DNA from: an uncultured Lachnospiraceae bacterium
GTDB lineage: Bacteria > Bacillota > Clostridia > Lachnospirales > Lachnospiraceae
NCBI GenBank assembly: GCA_902775555.1
Contig: CACYMQ010000020.1
Location: forward strand, 1 to 62,233
Length of the DNA stretch: 62,233 bases
Reading direction: 5' to 3'
The stretch's first letter is position 1. Each line of letters starts with the position of its first letter. The notes beneath the pieces were generated by a model. That model was given only the letters and a program-made list of their open reading frames with translations. It was not told where the DNA came from and did not search any database. The translations under genes were made by a program, and so were the position numbers. Of the stretch, positions 1 through 10,508 are shown piece by piece.

Positions 1-1281
1 ACTCTGCTGTCTGAGTGTAATGAGGTCGATCTGGCTGAGATCCTGAGTGAACTGGATGATGAGGAGCTTCCCATCGCCTTCCGGATCCTGCCGAAAGAAC
101 TGGCGGCGGACGCCTTCTCCTACCTGGAACCCGAGACCCAGGAGACCCTGATCCACGCTTTTTCCGATAAGGAGTTGAATTTCATTATCGAGAATCTGTT
201 CCTTGACGATACCGTCGACATGATCGAGGAAATGCCCGCAAATGTGGTAAAGCGTATCCTGAAGAACACGGATCCCGTCACCCGCAGGGAGATCAACGAA
301 CTCCTGAAATATCCGGAGGATTCTGCCGGAAGCATCATGACGACCGAGTATGTGCGCCTGCAGGAGGGAATGACTGTCCGCGAGGCATTTGACCGGATCC
401 GGAAGGTCGGCGTTGACAAGGAGACGATCTATACCAGTTATGTGACAAATGCCAAACGTGAGCTGCTGGGCGTCGTCACCATCAAGGATCTGCTGCTGGC
501 AGACTACGAAACCGAGATCCGTGACATCATGGAGACAAATGTGATCTACGTGACCACCCTGGAGGATCAGGAGAAGGTTGCTCACTCCTTTGACCGATAC
601 AATTTCCTCTCCCTCCCCGTTGTGGACAATGAGCAGCGTCTCGTCGGGATCATCACCTTCGACGATGTCATCGATGTCCTGCAGGAAGAGAATACCGAGG
701 ATATCGAGCGAATGGCCGCCATCATCCCGACGGATAAGCCTTACATGAAGACCGGACCCTTCGAAACCTTTAAGAAGCGGATCCCCTGGCTCCTGCTTCT
801 GATGATCTCCGCCACATTTACCGGTGCCATCATCGCTCATTATGAGCAGGCCCTCGGCGCATATGTGGTGCTGACCGCCTACATCCCCATGCTTATGGAT
901 ACCGGCGGAAATGCAGGCTCCCAGGCTTCCGTGTCCATCATCCGCGGTCTCTCCCTGGAGGAGATTGAGTTCAAGGACATCTTCCGCATACAGGGGAAGG
1001 AATTCATGGTATCCCTTCTCTGCGGCGGAACGCTTGCGGTTGCCAACTTCGTGAAGCTGCTTGTCTTCGACAAGGTGTCCGTCACCATCTCCCTGGTGAT
1101 CTGCCTGACCCTGATCTGCACCGTTATCGTTGCAAAATTCGTGGGCTGCTCTCTGCCGATCCTGGCAAAGAAGGTCGGTTTCGACCCTGCCGTTATGGCG
1201 AGCCCGTTCATCACGACTATAGTGGACGCGCTGTCACTGCTGATCTATTTCCAGTTTGCGTCCCATATCCTCTCGATCTGA
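1..1281 (+). CDS. mgtE: Magnesium transporter MgtE (5' end outside window)
   Basis: The reading frame is open from the first base, so the true start lies upstream; 426 residues are visible. The order is the acidic helical MgtE N domain (about 1-110), two CBS domains (about 115-240), then a C-terminal block of five hydrophobic segments (about 270-425). MgtE is a dimeric Mg2+ channel of the cytoplasmic membrane; in the family the N and CBS domains sense cytosolic Mg2+ and close the pore. The membrane block carries the conserved MDTGGNAGSQ stretch that lines the pore in characterised homologues. A TTG at 175 is an unlikely start because the preceding codons encode family-typical N-domain sequence. 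It is followed by a block of intergenic repeats. Confidence 0.95.
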   Translation, partial: TLLSECNEVDLAEILSELDDEELPIAFRILPKELAADAFSYLEPETQETLIHAFSDKELNFIIENLFLDDTVDMIEEMPANVVKRILKNTDPVTRREINELLKYPEDSAGSIMTTEYVRLQEGMTVREAFDRIRKVGVDKETIYTSYVTNAKRELLGVVTIKDLLLADYETEIRDIMETNVIYVTTLEDQEKVAHSFDRYNFLSLPVVDNEQRLVGIITFDDVIDVLQEENTEDIERMAAIIPTDKPYMKTGPFETFKKRIPWLLLLMISATFTGAIIAHYEQALGAYVVLTAYIPMLMDTGGNAGSQASVSIIRGLSLEEIEFKDIFRIQGKEFMVSLLCGGTLAVANFVKLLVFDKVSVTISLVICLTLICTVIVAKFVGCSLPILAKKVGFDPAVMASPFITTIVDALSLLIYFQFASHILSI

Positions 1282-1293
1282 GGGTTAGGGGGT

Positions 1294-1434
1294 GAAGATC
1301 CTTCGGGGATGAAGATCCTTCGCTTCGCTCAGGATGACATATGCTTGTCATTCTGAGGAGCGCAGCGACGAAGAATCTTTATGGTGGGAAGATCCTTCGC
1401 TTCGCTCAGGATGACATGGGGCTCAGGATGACAC
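1294..1434. repeat. Dispersed intergenic palindromic repeat, block A
   Basis: Direct copies of the core GATCCTTCGCTTCGCTCAGG lie at 1311-1340 and 1388-1416, with a partial copy at 1294-1306. An opposite-orientation copy beginning TGTCATTCTGAGGAGCG spans 1346-1379, so direct and inverted copies could pair into a long hairpin. The same repeat occurs at 24.8-25.06 kb, 37.91 kb and 58.48 kb, always between genes and next to a 3' end. Similar short repeats are common in many bacterial genomes; no protein is encoded. Confidence 0.85.
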
Positions 1435-1436
1435 AG

Positions 1437-1474
1437 AAAAAACGGTTCTTCCGATTTTCGGAAGAACCGTTTTT
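1437..1474 (-). terminator. Rho-independent terminator after the foldase gene
   Basis: A perfect 14-bp stem (1441-1454 with 1458-1471) and a TTT loop, flanked by A-runs on one side and T-runs on the other. It could stop transcription in both directions. It sits five bases from the stop codon of the minus-strand lipoprotein gene. Confidence 0.85.
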
Positions 1475-1478
1475 GTTG

Positions 1479-2561
1479 TTATTGAAATGGTATCCTGTCA
1501 TATATTTCGAAGTCTACGGAATCCTCATAATGATAATTCGGATCCTCTTCCTTCAGCCATCCCTCATAGATCCGGGTGAAATACTCATTCCGCTGCTCCC
1601 GCTCCAGCCGGGCTTTTCTCTTGTCCGTGGCATCCCGGTCCGTCAGGGCTTTCATATAGAATACATGATATCCGTATTCGGTCTCCGTTACCAGACTGCA
1701 GGAGCCGTCTTCCAGTGTGTAGAGCATATCATAGACATCCTTGCCATAAGTGGTAAGGATCTCATTCGGCGTCATCGTGTAGTAGGTCGCATCCTTCAGA
1801 TTGTAGTAGGATGCCAGAAGGGACGGATCCTTCTTCACATTATCCTCGGCAGGGTTGATCAGTGTATTGTAAGCCTGAACCGCCTTGTCATACTGTTCCT
1901 GCTTCTCTTCACCGCTCATGGGCATCAGCACACCGTCGGATTTCTCTGTATAGGTCGGGAAATACAGATCGAAAAATGTGGTCTCTCTCGCCACCTCATC
2001 TGATACTTCGATCCCCGCCTGGCTCATCATGACCTCATAGACCCTTTTCGCCATCAGATTTTCTTCGATACAGGTGTGCACCATCTGTCTCTCCAGCTTC
2101 ATCTGATCGATCTGTTCATCCGTCAGATTCTTCCAGAAGGATTCCGTCTCGGTCTCGATGGTCGTCTTATCCTCGTCAGAAAGACTGACACCATAATCCG
2201 GCGCCTTCTTCAACAGCAGCTTCACCTTTACGATATTCTCGATCACATCTCTCCGGGTGAGCGTCACCATATCCTGATTCTTATTCTCATCCAGCCGGAC
2301 ATTCATAACCCAGATCTCGGAACCATAGGTCTTATCATAATCCTCTATCACGGGCTTGGCGTAGAGATACACTTCTCCCAGGGAGATATCCTGTCCCAGG
2401 AAACGAAAGACGGTATCCTCCGCCTTCTGTACCTCCGTCTCCCCTGTTGTATCCGTCTTGCTTCCGCAGCCCGCCAGTGCCGGGATCAGAAGCAGTACCA
2501 GAAGCAGGATCGGAAGCCTCCTTCTATATGCGTTTTTCCTACCGCTTTTTCCTCGCAACAT
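1479..2561 (-). CDS. Peptidyl-prolyl isomerase lipoprotein, PrsA/SurA-like foldase
   Basis: 360 residues. A basic N-terminus, a hydrophobic stretch (16-30) and a lipobox LAGC with the lipidated cysteine at residue 32 predict an extracellular membrane-anchored lipoprotein. The rest resembles the SurA/PrsA chaperone architecture: a charged helical N region, then a parvulin-like segment in which a sequence around EDGSCSLVTETEYGYHVFYM corresponds to the family's end strand (G-Y-H-V). Expected role: folding of secreted proteins. ATG start with GAGG eight bases upstream. It lies 95 bases downstream of mfd on the same strand, and a gene of this kind after mfd is a common clostridial arrangement. Isomerase activity itself is not certain from sequence. 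Confidence 0.8.
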   Translation of the reverse strand: MLRGKSGRKNAYRRRLPILLLVLLLIPALAGCGSKTDTTGETEVQKAEDTVFRFLGQDISLGEVYLYAKPVIEDYDKTYGSEIWVMNVRLDENKNQDMVTLTRRDVIENIVKVKLLLKKAPDYGVSLSDEDKTTIETETESFWKNLTDEQIDQMKLERQMVHTCIEENLMAKRVYEVMMSQAGIEVSDEVARETTFFDLYFPTYTEKSDGVLMPMSGEEKQEQYDKAVQAYNTLINPAEDNVKKDPSLLASYYNLKDATYYTMTPNEILTTYGKDVYDMLYTLEDGSCSLVTETEYGYHVFYMKALTDRDATDKRKARLEREQRNEYFTRIYEGWLKEEDPNYHYEDSVDFEIYDRIPFQ

Positions 2562-2656
2562 GTTATATCCTCATCTCTGTCCTTCCGGATCTCTGCCCCG
2601 CCTGCCTTTTCGGACCGCTGACATTCCCGCCGCCGTCCTTTCTGTCCCTTGGGCCG

Positions 2657-5600
2657 TCATCTCTCAGGGGCGTCTTCCGGCCGGATGATCATCGTGTAGA
2701 TGGTCTGCACCTCTTCCGCCACATGATCCAGAAGTTCTTCCTGTATCAGCTTGGAGTGGCGGATGGCAAAGCCGGACTGCTTGGCCGTAACCAGCCGCAT
2801 CCCCTTAAACTTCTTCAGCAGCTCAGGGATCCGCTCCACACGGGCTTTGGTCCCGTTTCGGATCAGGTAGATCACCTCGCCGTCCATATATTTCACTTCC
2901 GTCATGCCGCACGCGTGCGCCTGCTGTTTCACTTCGGCCACCTGAAGCAGCCGGAGAACCGGTTTCGGCGGTTCACCGAAGCGATCCTGGAGCTCCATCC
3001 GGATCGCATCCGCATCCTCCGGGGTACGGATCCGGTAGATCCGCTTGTACATTTCCAGTTTCAGATACTCACTACGTACGTACTCATCCGGTATGTACGC
3101 ATCGATCGGAAGCTCGATGGTGGTATCGAAATCCTCTTCTTCCTCCTTCTCGCCCTTCTTCTTCCGAATGGCGGAGGAAAGCATCTTCACGTAGAGATCG
3201 TATCCGACCTCCTCCATATGACCGGACTGATCGCTGCCCAGCACATTTCCGGCGCCGCGGATCTCCAGGTCCTTTAAAGATATTTTATAACCCGAACCCA
3301 GTTCTGTAAACTCCCGAATTGCCGAAAGCCGCTTCTCCGCTTCCTCCCGGATCATCCGGTTCTGCTGATACATAAGGAAGGCAAAGGCATTTCTGCCGGA
3401 GCGCCCCACTCTGCCTCGAAGCTGGTACAGCTGTGCCAGACCGAAGCGGTCGGCGTTGTGTATGATGATGGTGTTGACATTCGGGATATCCAGACCGGTT
3501 TCGATGATGGTGGTGGTGACCAGGATGTCGATCTCCTGCTCCACGAAGTCACGCATCAGGCTTTCCAGTTCCCGCGAAGTCATCTTGCCATGGGCAAATG
3601 CGATCCTGGCATCCGGCAGCATTTCCATCAGACCGGATGCGATCCGGGCGATATCATCCACCCGGTTGTATACGTAGTAGACCTGGCCTTTCCGGGCCAG
3701 CTCCCGCCTGCAGGCTTCCTTCACCAGCTCGCGGTCATATTCCATGACATAGGTCTGGATCGGGCGCCGGTCCACCGGAGGCTCCTGAAGCAGGCTCATA
3801 TCCCGGATCCCCACCAGACTCATATGCAGGGTCCTGGGAATGGGAGTCGCCGAGAGCGTCAGCACATCCACCGTCTTCCGAAGCTGCTTGATCTTCTCTT
3901 TATGCCGCACGCCGAAGCGCTGCTCCTCATCGATCACCAGGAGGCCGAGGTCATGAAATGCCACGTCCTTGGACAGCAGCCTGTGGGTCCCGATCACGAT
4001 GTCCACGGTCCCTTCCGCCAGGCCCTTCAACGTCTCTTTCGTTTCCTTCGGCGTACAGAAGCGGGACAGCATGCGGATATTTACGGGGTAGCTTGCCAGC
4101 CTCTTGATAAAGGTGTCAAAATGCTGCTGTGCCAGAATGGTGGTCGGCACCAGGTAGGCCACCTGCCGGTTGTCCTGTACCGCCTTAAATGCGGCACGGA
4201 TCGCCACTTCGGTCTTGCCGAAGCCCACATCCCCGCAGATCAGCCGGTCCATGATCTTATCGGATTCCATATCCCGCTTGGTATCCTGGATGGCCCGGAG
4301 CTGATCGTCCGTCTCCTCATAGGGGAAGGTCTCCTCAAACTCATGCTGCCAGATCGTATCCGGCGGGTACTGATGCCCCTTCTTGATCTGACGGTCCGCA
4401 TAGAGCGCCACCAGTTCTTCCGCCATATGATCCACGTGGTTTCTGACCCGCGACCGGGTCTTCTCCCACTCAGCGCCGCCGAGCTTGTTCAGCTTCGGCT
4501 TCGCCGCACTCTTGTCCGCATATTTTCCGATGACGGAAAGCTGGTCCACGGGTATGAACAGCTTTCCTCCATTTGCATAATCGATATTGATATAGTCCTT
4601 CAGGCGCCCGTCGGTCTCAACCTTCTCGATCCCTTTGTAGATACCGATGCCGTGGCGCTCATGGACCACATAATCTCCCGGATGGAGTTCTCCCAGATGC
4701 GAGATGCTCTCCCCGCTGTATTTCGGCTTCTGCCTTCTGGTCCTGGCCTTGTCCCTGCGCAGCACCTCCGACTCCGTAAGCACCACCAGCTTCACGTCCG
4801 GAAGTACAAATCCGGTTTCCAGACTTCCGGTGGTGACCATGACCTCTCCCGGCTGCAGGACCCGGCTCTGACTGTTCGAGAAAAATGCCGGAATGTCTCT
4901 CTCCTGCAACGCATCCGCAAAACGTCCCGCGCGGGTCTTTGACATGGAGATATACAGGATCCGGTATCCATCTGCCCTGTATTTCTTCAGCTCGGCCGTC
5001 AGTTCCTCAATCCTGCCCCCGAAGGGTACCAGCGAACGGGCTTTGAATTCCAACTGTGTTCCTGCCGGGATCGCCGACAGCTTCTCCTGAAACTCCGTGA
5101 AAAGGACGCGTGCACGGCCTGCCAGTCGTGCCAGGATCTCATCATTTCCGAAGAGGACTCTGGCCTGGCCCGGCAGGATATACCCTCCGTCCAGACGGGA
5201 TTCCATGGCCAGACGGAATTCCTCGAAATAGATCCTTGCCTGTTCCTCCACCTTCAATGGTTCATCCACGTAGACCCTTGTACCTTCCGGCAGATAATCC
5301 AGGAAGGATACCGCATCCGGGTAGAAGTAGGATACCAGCGTGTCTACATTGGAAGCCCCGGCGAAATTCTCCAGTCCTTCCTTCAGCGCACGGACTGCTT
5401 TATTCAGGCGGGCATACTGTTCTGTATGAAAGCTTTCCTTAAAGGCCTTCGCCACGGATTCATGTTCTTCCTCGATCAGCTTCATCCCCCGGCTCATTCG
5501 TTCCGGGCTGAGGACAAACTCCGTCGCAGGCAGGATCTCCACCTCCTGCTGTTCATCGATGGACCTCTGTGTGGATACGTCAAATGCGCGGATGGAGTCG

Positions 5601-6193
5601 ATCTCATCTCCCCACAGTTCAACACGTGTGGGGCACTCTTCCGTCAGGGGGAAGATATCAAGTATTCCTCCCCGAACAGAAAACTGCCCTGCGATCTCAA
5701 CAAGTGCGACCTGCTCGTACCCCATTTCCGTCAGGATCTTCTGTACGGCTGTGAGCTGGATCTCCTCTCCGACAGTGAGCCTGAGCGAACTGTTTCTGAC
5801 CGTTTCCGGCGCAGGAACCTTGTCCATCAGACCTTCTATCGTGAGTATGATCACCGATCGTTCCTTGTCCTGTATTCTCTTTATGATCTCCAGTCTCTTC
5901 CTGGCCGCCAGATTTCCATGCACGTCCGCATAGTAGAATAGCACATCCTTCGCAGGATATATGTAGACATTCCGGTCATAAAACCGATAATCCTGGTACA
6001 ACCGGTCCGCCCGGGCTTCATCGTAGGTCACGATCAGGACCTGCTCAGCCTCCCCCCGAAGTGCTTCCATCACCAACGGACGGACATTTCGGGACGCGCC
6101 CCAGATGTTCACCGGCTTTTTCGCCGATCGAAGGGCCGCATTTGCTTTCTCTATGCATTCCATTTCGGAAACCGGCACGCGAATAGCATCCAT
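2657..6193 (-). CDS. mfd: Transcription-repair coupling factor Mfd
   Basis: 1178 residues, the full family length. Mfd removes RNA polymerase stalled at DNA damage and recruits UvrA. Visible parts: the UvrB-like N-terminal module (about 20-380), the RNA-polymerase-interacting CarD-like domain (about 495-560, starting [14 protein letters not shown]), the superfamily 2 helicase core with Walker [10 protein letters not shown] near residue 652 and the DEEQRFG box, the helicase C-terminal half with [11 protein letters not shown], and the TRCF C-terminal domain (about 1020-1130). RBS AAGGAG lies four bases before the ATG. It is 42 bases downstream of pth and probably co-transcribed with it. Confidence 0.98.
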   Translation of the reverse strand: MDAIRVPVSEMECIEKANAALRSAKKPVNIWGASRNVRPLVMEALRGEAEQVLIVTYDEARADRLYQDYRFYDRNVYIYPAKDVLFYYADVHGNLAARKRLEIIKRIQDKERSVIILTIEGLMDKVPAPETVRNSSLRLTVGEEIQLTAVQKILTEMGYEQVALVEIAGQFSVRGGILDIFPLTEECPTRVELWGDEIDSIRAFDVSTQRSIDEQQEVEILPATEFVLSPERMSRGMKLIEEEHESVAKAFKESFHTEQYARLNKAVRALKEGLENFAGASNVDTLVSYFYPDAVSFLDYLPEGTRVYVDEPLKVEEQARIYFEEFRLAMESRLDGGYILPGQARVLFGNDEILARLAGRARVLFTEFQEKLSAIPAGTQLEFKARSLVPFGGRIEELTAELKKYRADGYRILYISMSKTRAGRFADALQERDIPAFFSNSQSRVLQPGEVMVTTGSLETGFVLPDVKLVVLTESEVLRRDKARTRRQKPKYSGESISHLGELHPGDYVVHERHGIGIYKGIEKVETDGRLKDYINIDYANGGKLFIPVDQLSVIGKYADKSAAKPKLNKLGGAEWEKTRSRVRNHVDHMAEELVALYADRQIKKGHQYPPDTIWQHEFEETFPYEETDDQLRAIQDTKRDMESDKIMDRLICGDVGFGKTEVAIRAAFKAVQDNRQVAYLVPTTILAQQHFDTFIKRLASYPVNIRMLSRFCTPKETKETLKGLAEGTVDIVIGTHRLLSKDVAFHDLGLLVIDEEQRFGVRHKEKIKQLRKTVDVLTLSATPIPRTLHMSLVGIRDMSLLQEPPVDRRPIQTYVMEYDRELVKEACRRELARKGQVYYVYNRVDDIARIASGLMEMLPDARIAFAHGKMTSRELESLMRDFVEQEIDILVTTTIIETGLDIPNVNTIIIHNADRFGLAQLYQLRGRVGRSGRNAFAFLMYQQNRMIREEAEKRLSAIREFTELGSGYKISLKDLEIRGAGNVLGSDQSGHMEEVGYDLYVKMLSSAIRKKKGEKEEEEDFDTTIELPIDAYIPDEYVRSEYLKLEMYKRIYRIRTPEDADAIRMELQDRFGEPPKPVLRLLQVAEVKQQAHACGMTEVKYMDGEVIYLIRNGTKARVERIPELLKKFKGMRLVTAKQSGFAIRHSKLIQEELLDHVAEEVQTIYTMIIRPEDAPER

Positions 6194-6235
6194 AGGTCTC
6201 CTTTATCTGTAACGACAGTTCTTTGCCGACTGCGT

Positions 6236-6793
6236 TTAATTATATCTGTTTTGTGCCGCCTGGATCCCTTCCGTAATGATCAGCCTCGCTGCATCTCCCG
6301 CCTTCTCGCATGCTTCGCGGAAGACCGGGAATTCCTCCTTGCCGATCCTGGACAGCACATAGTCTGCCAGATCCCAGCCTTCGGGTTTCTTTCCCACGCC
6401 GATCCTGATCCGGTCGAAGGTGTCCGTCCCGATACAGGAAATGATGCTCTTCATCCCGTTATGGCCGCCGGCACTGCCCTGGGCCCGGATGCGGAGTCTT
6501 CCCACATCCAGATCGGTGTCATCATAGAAGACGATCAGATCCTCCGGGGTGCACCCGTAAAAATGCAGCAGCGGCTGTACCGCCTCCCCTGACAGATTCA
6601 TGTAGGTCTGGGGCATGGCCAGCACCACCTTCTCACCCTCAATGATCCCGTGTCCCGTGATGCTCTTATGCTCTTTTTTCGAAAGAGAGATATGATAGCG
6701 GTCTGCCAGCTGTGTCAAAGCCGCAAAGCCTGTATTATGACGGGTCCCCGCATATCGAAGGCCCGGATTCCCAAGTCCCACTATGATCTTCAT
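6236..6793 (-). CDS. pth: Peptidyl-tRNA hydrolase
   Basis: 185 residues, normal length. Pth cleaves the ester between peptide and tRNA on drop-off products and recycles the tRNA in the cytosol. The N-terminus has the family signature GLGNPGLRYAGTRHNTGF, with the catalytic histidine at about residue 19, and a central FYDDTDLDVG and GSAGGHNGMKSI, which contain the conserved Asp and Asn. It lies between glmU and mfd, matching the Bacillus order glmU-(prs-ctc)-pth-mfd with prs and ctc missing. Confidence 0.98.
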   Translation of the reverse strand: MKIIVGLGNPGLRYAGTRHNTGFAALTQLADRYHISLSKKEHKSITGHGIIEGEKVVLAMPQTYMNLSGEAVQPLLHFYGCTPEDLIVFYDDTDLDVGRLRIRAQGSAGGHNGMKSIISCIGTDTFDRIRIGVGKKPEGWDLADYVLSRIGKEEFPVFREACEKAGDAARLIITEGIQAAQNRYN

Positions 6794-6842
6794 TTCTGCT
6801 CTCCATTAACTGTATTTCCCGACCTGTCCGGCAGATCCCTGT

Positions 6843-7574
6843 TCAGGCACGGTCCGACATGATCTTCTCGGCTTCCGCCAGCTGTTCTTTCGTATTCACG
6901 CCCAGGATCTCATTTACATCGGATACGGGCATGGCATCCACGCGTCCGCCTGCCGCCTTGATCAGTTCAATGGTATCGGTCAGGTAGTACTCTCCCTGCG
7001 CATTGTCATTTGTCAGCTTGCCCAGGCTCTCCTGGAGCATGGCTGTATCAAACAGGTACATGCCTGCATTGATCTCCTTCGTTGCGCGTTCTTCCTCGGT
7101 GCAGTCCTTATCTTCCGTGATCTTCAGAAATGCGCCGTTCCCGTCCCGCAGGATGCGGCCGTAACCCTTCGGATCCTCCAGGATCGCCGACAGCACGGTC
7201 ACTCCGTTTCCGGCACTGCGGTGCGCCTCACAAAGCCGTTTCAGGGTTTCCGGTGTTACCAGCGGAGTATCCCCGCAGAGGATCAGGGTCTCACCCTCCT
7301 GTCCCAGCTGATCGGATGCGCACATCACGGCATGCCCGGTTCCCAGCTGCTCCGTCTGCTCTGCATAGAGGACAGTGTCTCCCAGTTCCTGATGTACCAT
7401 CTCACTCTTATATCCGGCGATCACTACCACGCGATCCGCACCCGCACCCCGGGCAGCTTCGATGACATGACTTACCATCGGCTTTCCGCAGCAGGTGTGA
7501 AGCACCTTCGGCAGGTCGGATTTCATGCGGGTTCCCTTGCCCGCAGCAAGAATAAGGGCTGTTAAAAGGCTCAT
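6843..7574 (-). CDS. glmU: UDP-N-acetylglucosamine pyrophosphorylase, one-domain GlmU
   Basis: 243 residues from the preferred start. The nucleotidyltransferase signature LAAGKGTRMKSDLPKVLH is at the N-terminus and LCGDTPL in the middle, as in GlmU, which makes UDP-GlcNAc from GlcNAc-1-P and UTP for cell-wall synthesis. Full GlmU is about 450 residues with a C-terminal left-handed beta-helix acetyltransferase; that half is absent here, the reading frame ending soon after the EVNEILGVN-like region that normally closes the first domain. Two starts are possible, 7592 and 7574. The inner ATG has GGAGG five bases upstream and gives the usual family N-terminus. It follows spoVG after a terminator. 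Confidence 0.88.
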   Translation of the reverse strand: MSLLTALILAAGKGTRMKSDLPKVLHTCCGKPMVSHVIEAARGAGADRVVVIAGYKSEMVHQELGDTVLYAEQTEQLGTGHAVMCASDQLGQEGETLILCGDTPLVTPETLKRLCEAHRSAGNGVTVLSAILEDPKGYGRILRDGNGAFLKITEDKDCTEEERATKEINAGMYLFDTAMLQESLGKLTNDNAQGEYYLTDTIELIKAAGGRVDAMPVSDVNEILGVNTKEQLAEAEKIMSDRA

Positions 7575-7682
7575 AATAACCTCCGTAGTCATAGATTCTC
7601 TGTCCTCCGGTTCTTCCGTCCGTCGGAGTCACATAATCAGTTTACACATTTTCCAAGGAAAGTCAAGGGAGACGGAACATAA

Positions 7683-7713
7683 GAAAATCCCGTGCCACAT
7701 AAGTGACACGGGA
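7683..7713 (-). terminator. Terminator after spoVG
   Basis: An 11-bp stem with one mismatch (7688-7698 with 7703-7713), four-base loop, followed on the minus strand by a T-rich stretch (ATTTTCTT). It separates spoVG from glmU, so glmU may depend on read-through or its own promoter. Confidence 0.75.
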
Positions 7714-7735
7714 CCTTCCTACTATTGCGTCTTAT

Positions 7736-8008
7736 CTATTCTTCCGGCTCTTCAAGAGATGTCTGCTCATACTTCTCAAGGATGAGAGTCTGGATCATCT
7801 CTCTTGTTCCGGAATTGATGGGGTGAGCGATGTCTCTGTACTCACCGTCAGATGACTTTCTGCTCGGCATTGCGATAAAAAGGCCTTTTTCCCCTTCAAT
7901 TACCTTAATGTCATGGATGACAAACTCATTGTCGATGGTGATCGATACAACGGCCCGCATCTTTCCTTCTTTCGCAACCTTCCTAACGCGTACATCCGTA
8001 ATCTGCAT
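7736..8008 (-). CDS. spoVG: SpoVG, RNA/DNA-binding regulator
   Basis: 90 residues, starting [11 protein letters not shown] and containing [21 protein letters not shown], the highly conserved SpoVG core. In Bacillus, SpoVG affects septation and sporulation; in other Firmicutes it is a global regulator of surface and virulence genes and binds nucleic acid. The RBS AAGGAGG lies nine bases before the ATG. It is the first gene of the spoVG-glmU-pth-mfd block and is transcribed away from the glgD end. Confidence 0.96.
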   Translation of the reverse strand: MQITDVRVRKVAKEGKMRAVVSITIDNEFVIHDIKVIEGEKGLFIAMPSRKSSDGEYRDIAHPINSGTREMIQTLILEKYEQTSLEEPEE

Positions 8009-8070
8009 AATGTGTAACCTCCTTAAAAATATGCAAATGTCTGTTGATCGGGTCCATTATTCAGTTTATT

Positions 8071-9195
8071 TTAGATTGTATAACGGAAACTCTTCTCAAC
8101 GATGATCTTCGGCTTTCCGGCTTCCCCTGTGTGTACCGTATTCGCTCTGATCGTATCTCTCGATTCTATGATGCAGTTCTCAAGATAACAATTGTCTCCG
8201 ATATGTACATCATTTAGAACGATAGAATTCTTTATAACACAATTATTTCCCACATAGACTTTCTTGAAGAGTACGGAGTTCTCAACGGTTCCGTTGATGA
8301 TACATCCGCTGGCGATCAGGCTGTTGGAAGCAACCGCCTCACCGTTATACTTCGCAGGCGGAAGGTCTTCCACCTTGGTATAGACACCCGGCTGCTGACG
8401 GAAGAAATAATTCCGAAGCTCCTGTGTCAGGAAATCCATATTGGTCCGGTAGTAGGAATCCACGGTTCCCACATTTCTCCAATATCCTTCCATGCGGTAG
8501 GCATTGATCTTCTTGATATTCTTATATCTTACCAGGATATCCTTTACGAAATCCGTCCTGCCTTCCGCCGCACATGCCTCCAGCAGTTCGATCAGCTGTC
8601 TCCGGCGGATCACATAGACACCGATGGATACCGTACTGGTCTCGGCCACAATGGGCTTCTCCTCAAAATCCTCTACCCGGTTGTTATCACCAAGCTTTAC
8701 AACACCGAAACGACTGATGTCGTCTTCATGAGGTTCCAGATCCTTGGTCACGATGGTGATATCCGCACCCTTTGCGATGTGATCCTCAAGAACCTTGTTG
8801 TAATCCAGCTTGTAGATACCGTCTCCGGAAGCGATAACAACATACGGTTCATGCGCATCCTTCAGGAAGCTGATATTCTGATAAAGTGCATCTGCGGTAC
8901 CCTTGTACCAGTAGCTGTTCGTAGTGGTTATGGTCGGTGTGAAAATGTACAGACCTCCCTGCTTACGTCCGAAATCCCACCATTTGGAGGAATTCAGATG
9001 CTCATTCAGGGATCTGGAGTTGTACTGTGTGTATACGGCAACCCGCTGGATATGGGAGTTGGACATGTTAGACAGTGCAAAGTCGATCGCTCTGTAGCAT
9101 CCTGCTACCGGCATAGCTGCCACCGCACGCTTTGCGGAAAGTTCTTCCATCCTGCTGCTGTTACCGCCTGCTAAAATGATTCCTATCGCTCTCAT
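8071..9195 (-). CDS. glgD: Glucose-1-phosphate adenylyltransferase, GlgD subunit
   Basis: 374 residues. It belongs to the ADP-glucose pyrophosphorylase family, with an N-terminal nucleotidyltransferase fold and a C-terminal beta-helix (about 285-365). The N-terminal GGNSSRMEELSAKRAVAAMP departs from the GGxGxRL..LT...AKPAV seen in its partner GlgC, so this is the GlgD type, which in Firmicutes forms a heterotetramer with GlgC and has little activity alone. The ATG at 9195 follows the glgC stop after one base and has AGGTG upstream; an in-frame GTG at 9204 overlaps glgC and is less likely. Confidence 0.92.
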   Translation of the reverse strand: MRAIGIILAGGNSSRMEELSAKRAVAAMPVAGCYRAIDFALSNMSNSHIQRVAVYTQYNSRSLNEHLNSSKWWDFGRKQGGLYIFTPTITTTNSYWYKGTADALYQNISFLKDAHEPYVVIASGDGIYKLDYNKVLEDHIAKGADITIVTKDLEPHEDDISRFGVVKLGDNNRVEDFEEKPIVAETSTVSIGVYVIRRRQLIELLEACAAEGRTDFVKDILVRYKNIKKINAYRMEGYWRNVGTVDSYYRTNMDFLTQELRNYFFRQQPGVYTKVEDLPPAKYNGEAVASNSLIASGCIINGTVENSVLFKKVYVGNNCVIKNSIVLNDVHIGDNCYLENCIIESRDTIRANTVHTGEAGKPKIIVEKSFRYTI

Positions 9196-9196
9196 G

Positions 9197-10465
9197 CTAT
9201 TCACCTGCCTTTATGATACTGGAGCCACTGGATAAGATTCCGTCCGGATACTCGTCCTTCGTGGTCGAACCAATGATCGCCGTATTCTTTCCGATGGTCA
9301 CGCCATCCGGAATCTCCGACTTCTCACCAATAGTTGCAAGTCCGAATGCATAGATATGCGGAGCAAAATCGTTCGGTGCTTCTTCTCCGATACCGATCTT
9401 GACATCAGATCCCACTTTCACGCCCTCTGCAAGGATCGCCTTGTCCAGGACACAGTTCTCACCGATGTTTACGCTGTTCATGATGATGGAGTTCTTTACG
9501 ATGGTACCCTTTCCGATCACTACGCCGGAACCGATGACCGAGTTCTCCACATCACCATGGATCTCCGTACCTTCACCGATAATACTCTTAACAACCTTGC
9601 TGCCTTCAGCGATGTACTGCGGCGGGAGGTTATCGCTCTTCGTGTAGATCCTCCAGAATTCCTCATAGAGATTGAACTCGGGAATGATATCTACCAGCTC
9701 CATATTTGCTTCCCAATAGGAACCGAGGGTCCCGACATCCTTCCAGTAACCCTTAAAATCATAAGCACAGATCTTCTTACCCTGCTCATGAATATGCGGA
9801 ATGATATGCTTACCGAAATCACAGGACGGAACATCCTTCATCTCGATCAGCGCATCCCTGAGAACGGGCCAACTGAAGATATAGATACCCATAGAAGCCT
9901 TGTTGCTTCTGGGTTTCTCGGGCTTCTCCTCGAATTCGTGGATCACGCCCTGATCATCTGTGATCACCACGCCGAACCGGCTTGCTTCCTCCATGGGAAC
10001 CTGATAGGTGGCAAGTGTCACATCCGCATGAGATGACTTATGGTAATCCAGCATTACCTCGTAATCCATCTTGTAGATATGATCGCCGGACAGGATCAGA
10101 ACATAATCCGGATTATAATATTCCATATACTCCAGGTTCTGATAGATGGCATTTGCGGTTCCCGTGTACCACTGACTGCTTCCGCTCTTTTCATACGGAG
10201 GCAGAACGGTAACACCACCGAAACTCCGGTCCAGATCCCAGGGCATACCGATCCCGATATGCTGATTCAGCCGAAGCGGACGATACTGGGTCAGAACACC
10301 GACCGTATCAACACCGGAATTAATACAGTTACTGAGCGGGAAGTCAATGATCTTATACTTTCCGCCGAAAGCAACCGCAGGTTTTGCAAGCTTTGAAGTA
10401 AGGACACCGAGCCGACTGCCCTGTCCTCCAGCAAGGAGCATTGCTATCATTTCCTTCTTAACCAT
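9197..10465 (-). CDS. glgC: Glucose-1-phosphate adenylyltransferase, GlgC
   Basis: 422 residues, usual length. It makes ADP-glucose from ATP and glucose-1-phosphate, the committed step of bacterial glycogen synthesis. The catalytic N-terminal domain shows [20 protein letters not shown] and the [13 protein letters not shown] motif; the C-terminal part (about 290-415) is the beta-helix with hexapeptide-like repeats. First gene of a two-gene glgC-glgD unit with its own promoter at 10500-10508. No glycogen synthase or branching enzyme is in the window. Confidence 0.96.
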   Translation of the reverse strand: MVKKEMIAMLLAGGQGSRLGVLTSKLAKPAVAFGGKYKIIDFPLSNCINSGVDTVGVLTQYRPLRLNQHIGIGMPWDLDRSFGGVTVLPPYEKSGSSQWYTGTANAIYQNLEYMEYYNPDYVLILSGDHIYKMDYEVMLDYHKSSHADVTLATYQVPMEEASRFGVVITDDQGVIHEFEEKPEKPRSNKASMGIYIFSWPVLRDALIEMKDVPSCDFGKHIIPHIHEQGKKICAYDFKGYWKDVGTLGSYWEANMELVDIIPEFNLYEEFWRIYTKSDNLPPQYIAEGSKVVKSIIGEGTEIHGDVENSVIGSGVVIGKGTIVKNSIIMNSVNIGENCVLDKAILAEGVKVGSDVKIGIGEEAPNDFAPHIYAFGLATIGEKSEIPDGVTIGKNTAIIGSTTKDEYPDGILSSGSSIIKAGE

Positions 10466-10499
10466 ATAGTCACCCCTTTTTTAGCAATAGTATGAAAGT

Positions 10500-10508
10500 A
10501 TTATAGCA
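10500..10508 (-). promoter_or_regulatory. Extended -10 promoter of glgC-glgD
   Basis: On the minus strand TGC-TATAAT, an extended -10 box with a consensus hexamer, lies 35-40 bases before the glgC ATG in an AT-rich stretch. The -35 region (TTTTAT) is weak, as is usual with extended -10 promoters. Confidence 0.7.
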
